A DNA stretch of 59,238 bases from positions 1,410,599 to 1,469,836 of the forward strand of contig NZ_CSTE01000002.1 in assembly GCF_001368915.1 (NCBI RefSeq). Reading direction: 5' to 3'. Below are positions 17,666 to 26,106 of the stretch, one piece after another; positions within the stretch are counted from its first letter, which is position 1, and each line of letters opens with the position of its first letter. The position numbers and the translations under genes were made by a program. A model generated the notes under the pieces. It saw nothing but the letters and a program-made list of their open reading frames with translations, was not told the origin of the DNA and searched no databases. This stretch comes from Haloferax massiliensis. GTDB taxonomy: Archaea; Halobacteriota; Halobacteria; Halobacteriales; Haloferacaceae.

Positions 17666-18130
17666 TCAGATAATCCCCTGTGCGGAGAGCACGGCCTGCG
17701 AGATGAGCGCCGAGCCGAAGAACGTCCCGAAGAAGACGAACACCGCCACGAGGACGAGCTTCCAGCTGACCTCCTTCATCTTCCCGGTCTGGAGGCCGAT
17801 AGAGAGGCCCGCGTAGGCGAGAATCGGCGTCGTCGTCGCGAGGAAGTCCACCTCGCCGACGGCGGCGAGAAACGGCGCTTGCACCGGCGAAAACGGCAGT
17901 GCGAGCGCGAAGGCGAGCACCATCGCGTAGGCGAACGCCGGCAGGTCGAGCGGAATCAGCCGCCCCATGAGCAGGGCGGCGAGGCCGATGACGACGATGA
18001 GCGCCATGCCGGGGAGCGCGGCGACGAAGCCGGTGCCGGTGGCGATGAAGTTGGCCGTCAGCGTCAGGAACGCCACCACGAGCAGCATCTTCAGCGACTC
18101 GACGGAGAACTCCGGCGTTGACATCGACAT
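17666..18130 (-). CDS. small multipass membrane protein, partner of DUF3100 protein
   Basis: A 154-residue, almost wholly hydrophobic protein with about five helices and little else (for example MALIVVIGLAALLMGRLIPL). I have no family name for it. A start at GTG 18139 is possible, but ATG 18130 sits 5 nt after a perfect GGAGGTGA ribosome binding site (18136-18143), so I use it. It follows the DUF3100 gene with essentially no gap and precedes the amidohydrolase by 52 nt. The two membrane proteins probably form one permease. Confidence 0.78.
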   Translation of the reverse strand: MSMSTPEFSVESLKMLLVVAFLTLTANFIATGTGFVAALPGMALIVVIGLAALLMGRLIPLDLPAFAYAMVLAFALALPFSPVQAPFLAAVGEVDFLATTTPILAYAGLSIGLQTGKMKEVSWKLVLVAVFVFFGTFFGSALISQAVLSAQGII

Positions 18131-18131
18131 C

Positions 18132-19016
18132 TCACTCACCTCCGTCGGTCGCGGCGGTGCCCCGTCCGAGCACGGGCGCGAGGACCGCGTACAGGCGCGT
18201 GATGACCGGGAGGCCGACGAGGATGACCATGTAGAGCCCCGTGATGCCGGTCAGGAGGTTGCTCGTCGCGGCGAAGCTCAGAATCTGTTCTTCGGCGACG
18301 CCCGCGCCGCCGGCGGCGGCCGCCAGCGACGTGGAACAGGCGGTCATCATGCTCGCCGAACCCATGCCGCACGCCATCGACAGCGCGAGGGGATGAAGCC
18401 CCGTCGCGGGCGCGAAGCCGCCGAGCAGGCCGAAGAAGACGGTTCCGAGGACCGTCCCGGTCATGTAGGTGCCGAGGACGCCGCGGCCCTCGGGCGACTC
18501 GATGCCGTACTTGTCGGTGATGACGCCGAGGGTCGGCTCGCGGGCGATGCTGACCGCGGCCCCGATGGACTCGCGCTTGAGACCCAAAAGCAGGGCGAGC
18601 GGGAGCGCGATGAGAATCGTGCCGAGGTTACCGAACTCCTGTAAGACGAACGCCGGCCCGGCCGCCACGAGGTCGTAAAACGACGGCGCGACGAGCGTCC
18701 CGTACTTGACGCCGAGCGGCATCAGCGCGATGACGAGAAGCGGCGAGGCGATGCGGCTCACGTCCTCGTCGACGACCGACCGGAGCGGTTCGATGACCGA
18801 CCCGAGGACGCTGTAACTGACGCCGAGGCCGAGGACGACGGCGTACAGGAGCGGCAGGAGCACGACCTGACCCGGCCCGAGCGGGAACGTTATCGTGCCG
18901 ATGAGTTCCGCGACGACGACGATGAGAAGCACCGTCAGATGCGTCCGGAGATGCGCCGAGAGCCGGCCGGCGGTCCGAATCGGTGCCCATCTGTCTGAAG
19001 TGGTATCGTTTGTCAT
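18132..19016 (-). CDS. DUF3100 family membrane protein (putative permease subunit)
   Basis: A 294-residue protein with about nine membrane helices. The segment LIGTITFPLGPGQVVLLP and the later GMGSASMMTACSTSLAA are features I associate with DUF3100. The start at 19016 is supported by the TATA box at 19058-19066. It is the first gene of the operon with the small membrane protein and the M20 amidohydrolase. DUF3100 genes often sit beside M20 hydrolases, so a peptide-like or acyl-amino-acid uptake role is plausible, but transport has not been read from sequence. Confidence 0.8.
   Translation of the reverse strand: MTNDTTSDRWAPIRTAGRLSAHLRTHLTVLLIVVVAELIGTITFPLGPGQVVLLPLLYAVVLGLGVSYSVLGSVIEPLRSVVDEDVSRIASPLLVIALMPLGVKYGTLVAPSFYDLVAAGPAFVLQEFGNLGTILIALPLALLLGLKRESIGAAVSIAREPTLGVITDKYGIESPEGRGVLGTYMTGTVLGTVFFGLLGGFAPATGLHPLALSMACGMGSASMMTACSTSLAAAAGGAGVAEEQILSFAATSNLLTGITGLYMVILVGLPVITRLYAVLAPVLGRGTAATDGGE
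18136..18143 (-). promoter_or_regulatory. perfect Shine-Dalgarno site deciding the start at 18130
   Basis: GGAGGTGA on the minus strand is complementary to the 3' end of archaeal 16S rRNA and lies 5 nt before the ATG at 18130. It overlaps the end of the upstream DUF3100 coding region. Strong sites are uncommon in haloarchaeal genes, which are mostly leaderless, but are used inside operons. Confidence 0.7.
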
Positions 19017-19022
19017 ATGTGA

Positions 19023-19041
19023 ACGGTTTCGTGTGAACCGT
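19023..19041 (-). promoter_or_regulatory. inverted repeat at the predicted start site of the DUF3100 operon
   Basis: Half-sites ACGGTT and AACCGT are separated by 7 bp. The palindrome sits between the TATA box (19058-19066) and the ATG (19016), covering the expected transcription start. That is a typical place for a repressor operator. The regulator is unknown. Confidence 0.4.
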
Positions 19042-19057
19042 AGAAATGAAACACCAG

Positions 19058-19066
19058 TATATAAAT
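19058..19066 (-). promoter_or_regulatory. TATA box of the DUF3100/amidohydrolase operon
   Basis: ATTTATATA on the minus strand, 42-50 bp before the DUF3100 ATG. The predicted transcription start is about 19034, giving a leader of about 18 nt. It is one of the clearest TATA boxes in the window. Confidence 0.6.
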
Positions 19067-19182
19067 CCTCGTTAGTTATTGTCAACCATGTACGACCGGG
19101 CGCGTCGGGGTCGCCACCCGCGGCGAGCGTCTCGCCGACCGGTCCCGTTAGTCTTTAGCCCACCGCCGTCGAAGCGCGGCCA

Positions 19183-20673
19183 ATGACTGCGCAAGCGCTC
19201 GAACAGCGCGAACTCGCGGTCGTCATCGGGTTGGAGGTCCACGTTCAACTCGAAACGGCCACGAAGATTTTCTGTAGCTGTTCGACCGAGCCTGCCGAGG
19301 ACGAGGAGCCGAACACCCGCGTGTGCCCCGTCTGTCTCGGGCTACCGGGCGCGCTCCCGGTGCTCAACGAGGCGGCGGTGGAGTCGGCGGTCAAAATCGG
19401 CAAGGCGCTGAACGCCGACATCGCCGAGGACACTCGCTTCCATCGGAAGAACTACTACTACCCCGACCTGCCCAAGAACTTCCAGATCACCCAGTACGAC
19501 GCGCCCATCTGCGCCGACGGGACGCTGGAGGTGTCCGTCGAGGGCACCCGCCGCGACATCGGCATCACGCGCGCCCACCTCGAAGAGGACCCCGGGAGCC
19601 TCCAGCACAAAGGCGGCAGCATCGACACGGCGGACTACACGCTCGTCAACTACAACCGCGCCGGCACGCCGCTGGTCGAAATCGTCACCGAACCCGACTT
19701 CCGAAGCCCGCAGGAGACCCGCGCGTTCCTCGCCAAGCTCGAAGAGGTGCTCGAATACCTCGGCGTGTTCGACGCCACCCGCGACGGCTCGCTCCGCATC
19801 GACGCCAACATCTCGCTCGTCCCCGCCGACGAGGTCGACGGCGACGGCACGATTTCCGGCGAGGCGCTCGAAGCGGCCAACCGCACCGAGGTCAAGAACA
19901 TCTCCAGCCACAAGGGCGCAGAGAAGGCGCTGGCCTACGAGGTCACCCGCCAGAAGAACGCTATCCAGCGCGGCCGCGCCGTCGAACAGGAGACGCGCCA
20001 CTGGGACGAGTCCCGCGGCATCACCGTCTCGATGCGCTCGAAGGAAGAAGAAAAGGACTACCGCTACTTCCGCGAGGCCGACCTCCCGCCGCTGCAGGTC
20101 GCCCACTGGAAAGAGGAGATTCCGATTCCGGAACTCCCCGACGCCCGCCGCGAGCGCTTCCACACCGAGTACGGCATCGACGAGGAGTCCGCCTCGAAGC
20201 TCACCTCGACCAAGGAGGTCGCGGACTTCTTCGAGGACGTGGCCGCCGAGTTCGACGCCGACCTCGCCGCGACGTGGGTCGCCGACAACCTGCTCGGCGA
20301 ACTCAACTACCGCGACATGCAGATCACGGACGTGTCGGACCGCCTCGACGAGTTCACGCGGCTCGTCGAGCTCGTCGCCGCCGACGAGGTGACGACGAAG
20401 AACGCCGAGGAAATCGTCCTCCGCGAGATGCTCGACGAGGGCAAAGACCCCGACACCATCGTCGAAGAAGAGGGGCTCGGCAAGGCCGACGACGACGAAA
20501 TCGGCGGCTTCGTGCAGGAGGCCATCGACGAGAACCCCGACGCCGTCTCCGACTACCACGACGGCGAGGGCGGCGCGCTGAACTTCCTCGTCGGACAGGT
20601 CATGCAGAAGTCACAGGGGAGCGCCGACCCCGGGACCGTGAACCAGTTGCTCCGCGAGCGACTGGACGAGTAA
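19183..20673 (+). CDS. gatB: Asp-tRNA(Asn)/Glu-tRNA(Gln) amidotransferase subunit B
   Basis: A 496-residue GatB. N-terminal GLEVHVQL (residues 16-23) is followed by zinc cysteines C31, C33, C48 and C51 (CSC, CPVC). The kinase-like core has RKNYYYPDLPKNFQITQYD and IGITRAHLEEDPG. A helical YqeY/tail domain occupies the C-terminus. GatB phosphorylates the misacylated tRNA and binds it for amidation with GatA and GatC. In Haloferax, Asn-tRNA is made this way, so it works with the AspRS at 27.7 kb. A TTTAGC box (19154-19159) about 27 bp before the ATG suggests a leaderless message. gatA and gatC are not in the window. Confidence 0.96.
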   Translation: MTAQALEQRELAVVIGLEVHVQLETATKIFCSCSTEPAEDEEPNTRVCPVCLGLPGALPVLNEAAVESAVKIGKALNADIAEDTRFHRKNYYYPDLPKNFQITQYDAPICADGTLEVSVEGTRRDIGITRAHLEEDPGSLQHKGGSIDTADYTLVNYNRAGTPLVEIVTEPDFRSPQETRAFLAKLEEVLEYLGVFDATRDGSLRIDANISLVPADEVDGDGTISGEALEAANRTEVKNISSHKGAEKALAYEVTRQKNAIQRGRAVEQETRHWDESRGITVSMRSKEEEKDYRYFREADLPPLQVAHWKEEIPIPELPDARRERFHTEYGIDEESASKLTSTKEVADFFEDVAAEFDADLAATWVADNLLGELNYRDMQITDVSDRLDEFTRLVELVAADEVTTKNAEEIVLREMLDEGKDPDTIVEEEGLGKADDDEIGGFVQEAIDENPDAVSDYHDGEGGALNFLVGQVMQKSQGSADPGTVNQLLRERLDE

Positions 20674-20742
20674 CCGGCCGTCCCACTCGGGGGCGATTCT
20701 CCGCGACGAGCGGTCGTTTCCTTTCAGGGTCGATGTGCGCGG

Positions 20743-21435
20743 TTACGACCAGTTATCGTCACTATCGCGGCCGAACAGCATCGCCGACCCGAGGACGACT
20801 GCGAACCACGTCAGGGCCTCCTCCGCCGCCGGTGACGACGGGAGCGGGCGGTCCACGGCGGTCCGGTAGACGAGGAAGTAGTCACCGTCGAGTTCGAACA
20901 CTCTCGCGCCCGCTCCCGTTGACCAGAGTTCGTGGTCCGCCGTCGCCGACCCGTCTTCGATAGCCGCCCACGCGGTCGGATATTGGTCTGGGGGGCGAGC
21001 GAGATGGTCCAGCGCCGCCGCGGCCGAGACGCGCGCCGTCGAGAGGACGTACCGGCCGTCCTCCCACGTCGATTCGCGCTCGAAGACCCGGCCGTCGTAG
21101 TAGACGAGATACAGTTCGTCGGCGTCGAGGTGCCCGGAGCCGAATTTCACGTCGGGGTGGTCCACCGTGAGCGTCCCGTTCAGGGTCGCTGCCTCCAGCG
21201 CGCAGTAGCGCGTCACCGACGACCCGAGCGAGCAGGCGAAGCCGTCGATGCCGTACCACAGGCCGGAGCGAGCGTCGCGGTCGGGCACGACGATTCGGTT
21301 GTCCTCGACCCCGATTTCGGCGGACTCGTAGGTGTACGTCGGTCCGGTGAGTCCGAGCGCCGGCCCCCAAAGCGGCGTGAAAATCAGGAGGACCGCGAGG
21401 CCGAGTCGGAGATGTTCGGTGGAGGGCTGTCGCAT
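20743..21435 (-). CDS. hypothetical membrane-anchored protein
   Basis: A 230-residue protein of unknown function. An N-terminal hydrophobic segment (about residues 10-31, LRLGLAVLLIFTPLWGPALGL) looks like a signal anchor. A beta-rich exported domain with Cys pairs (CSLGSSVTRYC) follows, and a second hydrophobic segment lies near the C-terminus (WFAVVLGSAMLFG). The topology suggests an extracellular domain held at both ends. It is convergent with gatB (69 bp) and diverges from topA. I recognise no family. Confidence 0.65.
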   Translation of the reverse strand: MRQPSTEHLRLGLAVLLIFTPLWGPALGLTGPTYTYESAEIGVEDNRIVVPDRDARSGLWYGIDGFACSLGSSVTRYCALEAATLNGTLTVDHPDVKFGSGHLDADELYLVYYDGRVFERESTWEDGRYVLSTARVSAAAALDHLARPPDQYPTAWAAIEDGSATADHELWSTGAGARVFELDGDYFLVYRTAVDRPLPSSPAAEEALTWFAVVLGSAMLFGRDSDDNWS

Positions 21436-21731
21436 GGCGCTCCCTTCCGAACCATCGAAGAAAGTCGTTCCGCTGTCAGGTTCGGCGGGCGGCTGTTATC
21501 GGTTCTGGTGTCGCAGTCGTCTCGGGTATCGTCGTCGCTCCCAGCGTCGAGTCGGCGGAGCGAATCGGCGAAATCCGACGGGAGACGCGGCGTGTCGCTG
21601 ACGCGTCGGCAGACACACACCTTCGCGCGCGAGGGCGCTCACCCGCCCGCCCGTATCCGCGCGCGTTGAGGCCGCTACTGCACGAATTCGGCACGAAAGG
21701 TTTAGGACACCCCACGTCATATCGCCGCTCA
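21436..21731. other. 296 bp gap between a hypothetical gene and topA
   Basis: The topA reading frame stays open upstream through most of this gap but has no ATG or GTG start and no family similarity that I can see, so I treat it as chance in GC-rich DNA. The only clear element is the GGTTTAGG promoter box near 21699-21706. Confidence 0.5.
21701..21706 (+). promoter_or_regulatory. TATA-like box of topA
   Basis: TTTAGG within AAAGGTTTAGGAC lies 26-31 bp upstream of the topA ATG, predicting a leaderless transcript and supporting the start at 21732 over the longer open frame. Confidence 0.5.
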
Positions 21732-24254
21732 ATGAGCAGGGGTCCGGAACTCATCATCACGGAGAAGGACAACGCCGCGAGGCGCATCGCCGACATCCTG
21801 AGCGGCGAGACCGCCGAGGCGGAGCGAATGAACGGCGTGAACGTCTACAAGTGGGGCGGCAAGCGCTGCATCGGGCTGTCGGGCCACGTCGTCGGCGTGG
21901 ACTTCCCGCCGGAGTACAACGACTGGCGCGACGTGGAGCCGGTCGAACTCATCGGCGCGCCCGTCGAGAAACACCCCACGCAGGAGAACATCGTCGCCGC
22001 GCTCCGCCGGCTCGCCCGCCGCGCGGGGAAGGTCACCATCGCGACCGACTACGACCGCGAGGGCGAACTCATCGGCAAGGAGGCGTACGAACTCGTCCGC
22101 GACGTCAACGAGGACGTGCCCGTCGACCGCGTGCGGTTTTCCTCGATTACGAACCGCGAGGTGACGGAAGCCTTCGAGAATCCCGACGACCTCGACTTCG
22201 ACCTCGCCGCCGCGGGCGAGGCCCGACAGATTATCGACCTCGTCTGGGGCGCGGCGCTCACGCGCTTCCTCTCGCTTTCGGCCCGCCAGCTCGGCAACGA
22301 CTTCATCTCGGTCGGTCGCGTGCAGGGGCCGACGCTGAAGCTCATCGTCGACCGCGAGCGCGAGATCGATGCGTTCGACCCCGAGGACTACTGGGAGCTG
22401 TTCTCCAAGCTGACGAAGGACGCCGACGGCGACGCGGAGTCCTTCGAGGCGCAGTACTTCTACCTCGACGACGACGGCACCGAAGCCGAGCGCATCTGGA
22501 ACGAGGAGGACGCGGAGGAAGCCTACCAGACGCTCCTCGGCGTCGAGGCCGCGGAAGTCGCGTCGGTCAACCGCCGCACGCGGACCGACACGCCGCCCGC
22601 GCCGTTCAACACCACGCAGTTCATCCGCGCCGCCGGCTCTATCGGCTACTCCGCCCAGCGGGCGATGAGCATCGCCGAAGACCTCTACACGGCCGGCTAC
22701 ATCACCTACCCGCGGACCGACAACACGGTGTACCCCGACGACCTCGACCCGCGCGAACTGCTCGGCGCGTTCGAGGGCGACCGCCGGTTCAAGGAGGACG
22801 CCGAGTCCCTCCTCGAACAGGAGGAAATCGAGCCGACCGAAGGCGACAACGAGACGACCGACCACCCGCCGATTCACCCGACCGGCGAACTCCCCTCGGC
22901 GTCCGACCTCTCGGACGACGAGTGGGACGTGTACGAACTCGTCGTCCGGCGCTTCTTCGCCACCGTCGCCGAGGACGCCGTCTGGGAGCACCTCCGCGTC
23001 GTCGCAGAGGTCGAGGGCCTGTCGCTGAAGGCCAACGGCAAGCGCCTGCTCGAAGCGGGCTACCACGACGTCTACCCGTACTTCAACTCCACCGAGTCGT
23101 TCGTGCCGGACGTCGAGGAAGGCGAGTCGCTCGTGCTGTCCGACACGCACCTCGACGCCAAGCAGACCCAGCCCCCGCGGCGCTACGGCCAGTCGCGGCT
23201 CATCGAGACGATGGAACAGATGGGCATCGGGACGAAGGCGACCCGCCACGACGTGATTCAGAAGCTCTACGACCGCGGCTACATCGAGAGCGACCCGCCG
23301 CGGCCGACCCGTCTCGCCCGGGCCGTCGTGGAGGCCTCCGAGGACTTCGCGAAGCTCATCGTCAGCGAGGAGATGACCTCGCAGCTCGAATCCGACATGC
23401 TGGCTATCGCCCGCGGCGAGGCCACCCTCGAAGACGTGACCGAGGAGTCCAAAGAGATGCTCGGAGAGGTGTTCGAGGGACTGATGGAGTCCCGCGAGGA
23501 ACTCGGGAAACAACTGCAGGACTCGCTGAAGGCGGACAAGACCGTCGGCACCTGCCCCGACTGTGGCGGCGACCTCGTCGTCAGAAAGAGCCGCCGCGGC
23601 TCGTACTTCATCGGCTGTGACTCCTACCCCGACTGCACTCACACGCTCCCGCTCCCCTCCACGGGCAAGCCGCTCATCATGGAGGAGTCCTGCGAGGAAC
23701 ACGACCTCCACCACATCAAGATGCTCGCCGGGCGCAAGACGTTCGTCCACGGCTGTCCGCTCTGTAAGGCCGAGGAGGCCGACGAGGAAGACGACCTCGT
23801 CATCGGGACGTGTCCGGAGTGCGGCGACGAAGAAGGCGGAGAGCTAGCTATCAAGCGCCTCCGCTCCGGGTCCCGGCTCGTCGGCTGTACCCGCTACCCG
23901 GACTGCGACTACTCGCTGCCGCTCCCCCGCCGCGGCGACATCGAGGTGACAGACGAGTCCTGCGAGGAACACGACCTCCCGGAACTCCGGATCACCTACG
24001 AGGGCGACCGCGAACCGTGGGAACTCGGCTGTCCCATCTGCAACTACCGCGAGTACCAGGCCCAGCAGAACGGCGAGGGCGGCTCCGAGTTAGAGAGCAT
24101 CAGCGGCATCGGCGCGAAGACCGCCGAGAAGCTGAAAGACGCCGGCATCGAGGACGTGAAGACGCTGAAGGCGTCTGAGCCCGACGACATCGCGGCGAAA
24201 GTCGACGGCGTGGGTGCGGATACGGTTCGGAAGTGGCAGACTGCGGCGGACTAG
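21732..24254 (+). CDS. topA: DNA topoisomerase I (type IA)
   Basis: An 840-residue type IA topoisomerase. A Toprim domain opens the protein (LIITEKDNAARRIADIL), and the catalytic Tyr is in ITYPRTDN (about Tyr326). After the core come zinc-finger modules: CPDCGG with CDSYPDC (from about 608), a CPLC/CEEHD half-unit, then CPECGDEEGG with CTRYPDC (from about 694). A helix-hairpin-helix at the C-terminus (ISGIGAKTAEKLKDAG, KVDGVGADTVRKW) could aid DNA binding. The enzyme relaxes negative supercoils through a 5'-phosphotyrosine. Its TAG shares the tetramer CTAG with the stop of the convergent nuclease gene. Confidence 0.96.
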   Translation: MSRGPELIITEKDNAARRIADILSGETAEAERMNGVNVYKWGGKRCIGLSGHVVGVDFPPEYNDWRDVEPVELIGAPVEKHPTQENIVAALRRLARRAGKVTIATDYDREGELIGKEAYELVRDVNEDVPVDRVRFSSITNREVTEAFENPDDLDFDLAAAGEARQIIDLVWGAALTRFLSLSARQLGNDFISVGRVQGPTLKLIVDREREIDAFDPEDYWELFSKLTKDADGDAESFEAQYFYLDDDGTEAERIWNEEDAEEAYQTLLGVEAAEVASVNRRTRTDTPPAPFNTTQFIRAAGSIGYSAQRAMSIAEDLYTAGYITYPRTDNTVYPDDLDPRELLGAFEGDRRFKEDAESLLEQEEIEPTEGDNETTDHPPIHPTGELPSASDLSDDEWDVYELVVRRFFATVAEDAVWEHLRVVAEVEGLSLKANGKRLLEAGYHDVYPYFNSTESFVPDVEEGESLVLSDTHLDAKQTQPPRRYGQSRLIETMEQMGIGTKATRHDVIQKLYDRGYIESDPPRPTRLARAVVEASEDFAKLIVSEEMTSQLESDMLAIARGEATLEDVTEESKEMLGEVFEGLMESREELGKQLQDSLKADKTVGTCPDCGGDLVVRKSRRGSYFIGCDSYPDCTHTLPLPSTGKPLIMEESCEEHDLHHIKMLAGRKTFVHGCPLCKAEEADEEDDLVIGTCPECGDEEGGELAIKRLRSGSRLVGCTRYPDCDYSLPLPRRGDIEVTDESCEEHDLPELRITYEGDREPWELGCPICNYREYQAQQNGEGGSELESISGIGAKTAEKLKDAGIEDVKTLKASEPDDIAAKVDGVGADTVRKWQTAAD

Positions 24255-25255
24255 TTCTCCGACCAAACGTAGCGTTTTTTCCGGCCGTTTTCGACCGAGA
24301 CTTCGGGGAGCCGGGCGAGCCAAACGCCGACAGAACTCCCCCGGCGTTTCGCGCTACTCCGAGATAGCTCCGACTCGGACGCGATGAAATCAACGAGATC
24401 GCTGTGTCCGAACGATCCCAATTCCGCGAGCGAATCGCAGATTCGCTCGATTATCTCCGCGTTTCGAATCCCGCCGAGAAGAGAGGATTCGGCCTCGTCT
24501 TCGAGGTCCGCGGTTCGATAGGCGACGTACCGAGCGCCGCTTCGGGTGAGCGACCAGCGGCGCTGTCTGTGGGTGCCCTCGTCGGGCCACTCTTGATGAA
24601 CGAACCCGAGAATCCAGCCCGCAATCGCGTACAGGTCCGCGTGACGGGCCGAGACGTTCGCGTACGCGACGATGTCGTCTTTCGTTCCGCGGGTGTCGCC
24701 GATAGCCGAGAGAACGGTATCCAGCGTTTCGAACGAATTGGCGAGTGGGATTCGCTTAGATGGTATCGCACCCACCTCATCGGGCTCTCCAAACAGGCTC
24801 CAAAACCCATCGTCGGGCTCGAACTGAGCACTCTGCCGGCGGACGCCGACGCGAAGGTCAACCATCGACTCGAACAGCGAGGGGCCGTCCACCAGGTGGA
24901 TTCCCGCCCGTTCGGCGCTTTCGGCGGCCGGTGTGGTGAACGAACTCGTCGTGATAACCGTCCCGGTGTCGCATCCCGTGTCGGCCAGCGCGCCCTGAAA
25001 TCGCTGTATCGCGGGCGAACCGACCGTATTGCTCGGGTCGTACCGCTTCGCTTGAACGCCGAGCGAAACGTCCAGAAGCGGGTTACTGACGCGACCGTCG
25101 ATATCGATGCCACCGTCCTGCCGGAACGCGGTTACCGAGAACTGCGCCGGGGGAAGCGACTCCGTGAGCACCGACTCGCAAAGTAGCTCGAACTCCTCCG
25201 CGGACAGGGCCATCGCTTGGCGTTCGACGTACTCAGTCGCCGCGACAGCGTTCAT
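24251..25255 (-). CDS. mrr: Mrr-type restriction endonuclease
   Basis: A 334-residue nuclease. The N-terminal Mrr catalytic domain has the PD-(D/E)xK-type motif: acidic residues in DGGIDIDG (D47, D51) and QAK (Q68-K70) after LGV. The C-terminal half is helical, with a winged-helix-like part that probably reads modified DNA. Mrr enzymes cut methylated DNA. From memory, deletion of the H. volcanii homologue beside topA improves transformation with dam-methylated DNA. A TTAAAATT box (25283-25290) lies about 30 bp before the ATG. GC content is lower than in neighbours, consistent with transfer. No methyltransferase is adjacent, as expected for a type IV enzyme. Confidence 0.88.
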   Translation of the reverse strand: MNAVAATEYVERQAMALSAEEFELLCESVLTESLPPAQFSVTAFRQDGGIDIDGRVSNPLLDVSLGVQAKRYDPSNTVGSPAIQRFQGALADTGCDTGTVITTSSFTTPAAESAERAGIHLVDGPSLFESMVDLRVGVRRQSAQFEPDDGFWSLFGEPDEVGAIPSKRIPLANSFETLDTVLSAIGDTRGTKDDIVAYANVSARHADLYAIAGWILGFVHQEWPDEGTHRQRRWSLTRSGARYVAYRTADLEDEAESSLLGGIRNAEIIERICDSLAELGSFGHSDLVDFIASESELSRSSAKRRGSSVGVWLARLPEVSVENGRKKRYVWSEN

Positions 25256-25359
25256 CGTACTCCGAAGTTGGTGACAGGTCGGTTAAAATTCACTCTTGGC
25301 CGTATGTACGTCCAGTCCATCCGCACGCTTTTTACGCCCCCTCAAGCATAGAGCGACCA

Positions 25360-26082
25360 ATGAGCTATCCGTGGGAAGACTGGGATCATATCACCAAAAT
25401 CGACCCGGACAAGGACCTCGCCGACGGCGAGACGTTCGAAGACGTGTGTGAGACGGGCACCGACGCCCTCGAAATCGGCGGGACGCTCGACATCACAGAA
25501 GAGAAGATGGAGCGCGTCATCGAGGCGACCGCGAAGTACGACGTGCCAATCTACCAGGAGCCGTCGAACCCCGGCGTCGTCATCGACGACGACGCGCTGG
25601 ACGGCTATCTCATCCCGACGGTGTTCAACGCGAGCGACTCGTTTTGGATCACCGGCGCGCACAAGGAGTGGGTCCGCATCGAAGACGGCCTGGACTGGGA
25701 CCGCACCCACACCGAGGCGTACATCGTGTTGAACCCCGAGTCGTCGGTCGCCGAGTACACCGACGCCGACACCGACCAGTCCGCGGAGGACGTGGCCTCG
25801 TTCGCCCGCGTCGCCGAGAAGATGTTCGGGCAGAAAATCATCTACGTCGAGTATTCGGGCACCTACGGCGACCCCGAGAAGGTCGGCGCGGCGCACGACG
25901 CGCTCGACGAGGCGACGCTGTTCTACGGCGTTTTTTTTTTCAAGCAGAAGACGGCATACGAGATGGGCCAGCACGCTGACGCGGTCGTCGTCGGCAACCT
26001 CCTGCACGACGAGGGCGTCGACGCGGTGCGCGAGACGGTCGAAGGCGCGAAGGACGCGACGGCCGAACTCGTCGCCGAGTAA
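25360..26082 (+). CDS. geranylgeranylglyceryl phosphate synthase, corrupted by an adapter artefact
   Basis: A 240-residue TIM-barrel prenyltransferase of the PcrB/GGGPS type. It joins geranylgeranyl diphosphate to sn-glycerol-1-phosphate, the first ether bond of archaeal lipids. The start [20 protein letters not shown] and the end [19 protein letters not shown] fit the family. Residues 191-198 read VFFFKQKT, the translation of an Illumina P7 oligonucleotide with its T tail (25931-25961). Family members have a Gly-rich GGGI phosphate-binding loop here. Replacement is length-neutral and in frame, so the native gene was probably intact. As written, the active site is false. A TTTTTA box (25329-25334) precedes the gene. 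Confidence 0.9.
   Translation: MSYPWEDWDHITKIDPDKDLADGETFEDVCETGTDALEIGGTLDITEEKMERVIEATAKYDVPIYQEPSNPGVVIDDDALDGYLIPTVFNASDSFWITGAHKEWVRIEDGLDWDRTHTEAYIVLNPESSVAEYTDADTDQSAEDVASFARVAEKMFGQKIIYVEYSGTYGDPEKVGAAHDALDEATLFYGVFFFKQKTAYEMGQHADAVVVGNLLHDEGVDAVRETVEGAKDATAELVAE
25931..25961 (+). other. Illumina P7 flow-cell oligonucleotide (T10 tail plus P7) in the assembly
   Basis: Ten T residues (25931-25940) are followed by CAAGCAGAAGACGGCATACG and one more A. This is exactly the grafted P7 flow-cell oligonucleotide, including its T tail. The following GAT could belong to adapter or genome. It is a sequencing artefact, not biology. It has a T run and composition unlike the flanking GC-rich coding sequence. 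Confidence 0.98.
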
Positions 26083-26106
26083 TCCCCACGGGCGCGGTTT
26101 CTGTTT

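Noticed and set aside
21476..21796. Minus-strand and upstream open frames around the topA start
   Set aside because: No start codon or similarity on the plus strand, and the minus-strand frame overlaps topA; the TATA-like box at 21701 fits a leaderless start at 21732.
24251..25255. Mrr gene as part of a larger defence island
   Set aside because: Neighbours are topA and a lipid-synthesis gene; no methyltransferase, helicase or toxin genes are present.
25931..25940. T10 tract as a transcription terminator or slippage site
   Set aside because: It is the poly-T tail of the P7 oligonucleotide artefact, inside a conserved coding region.
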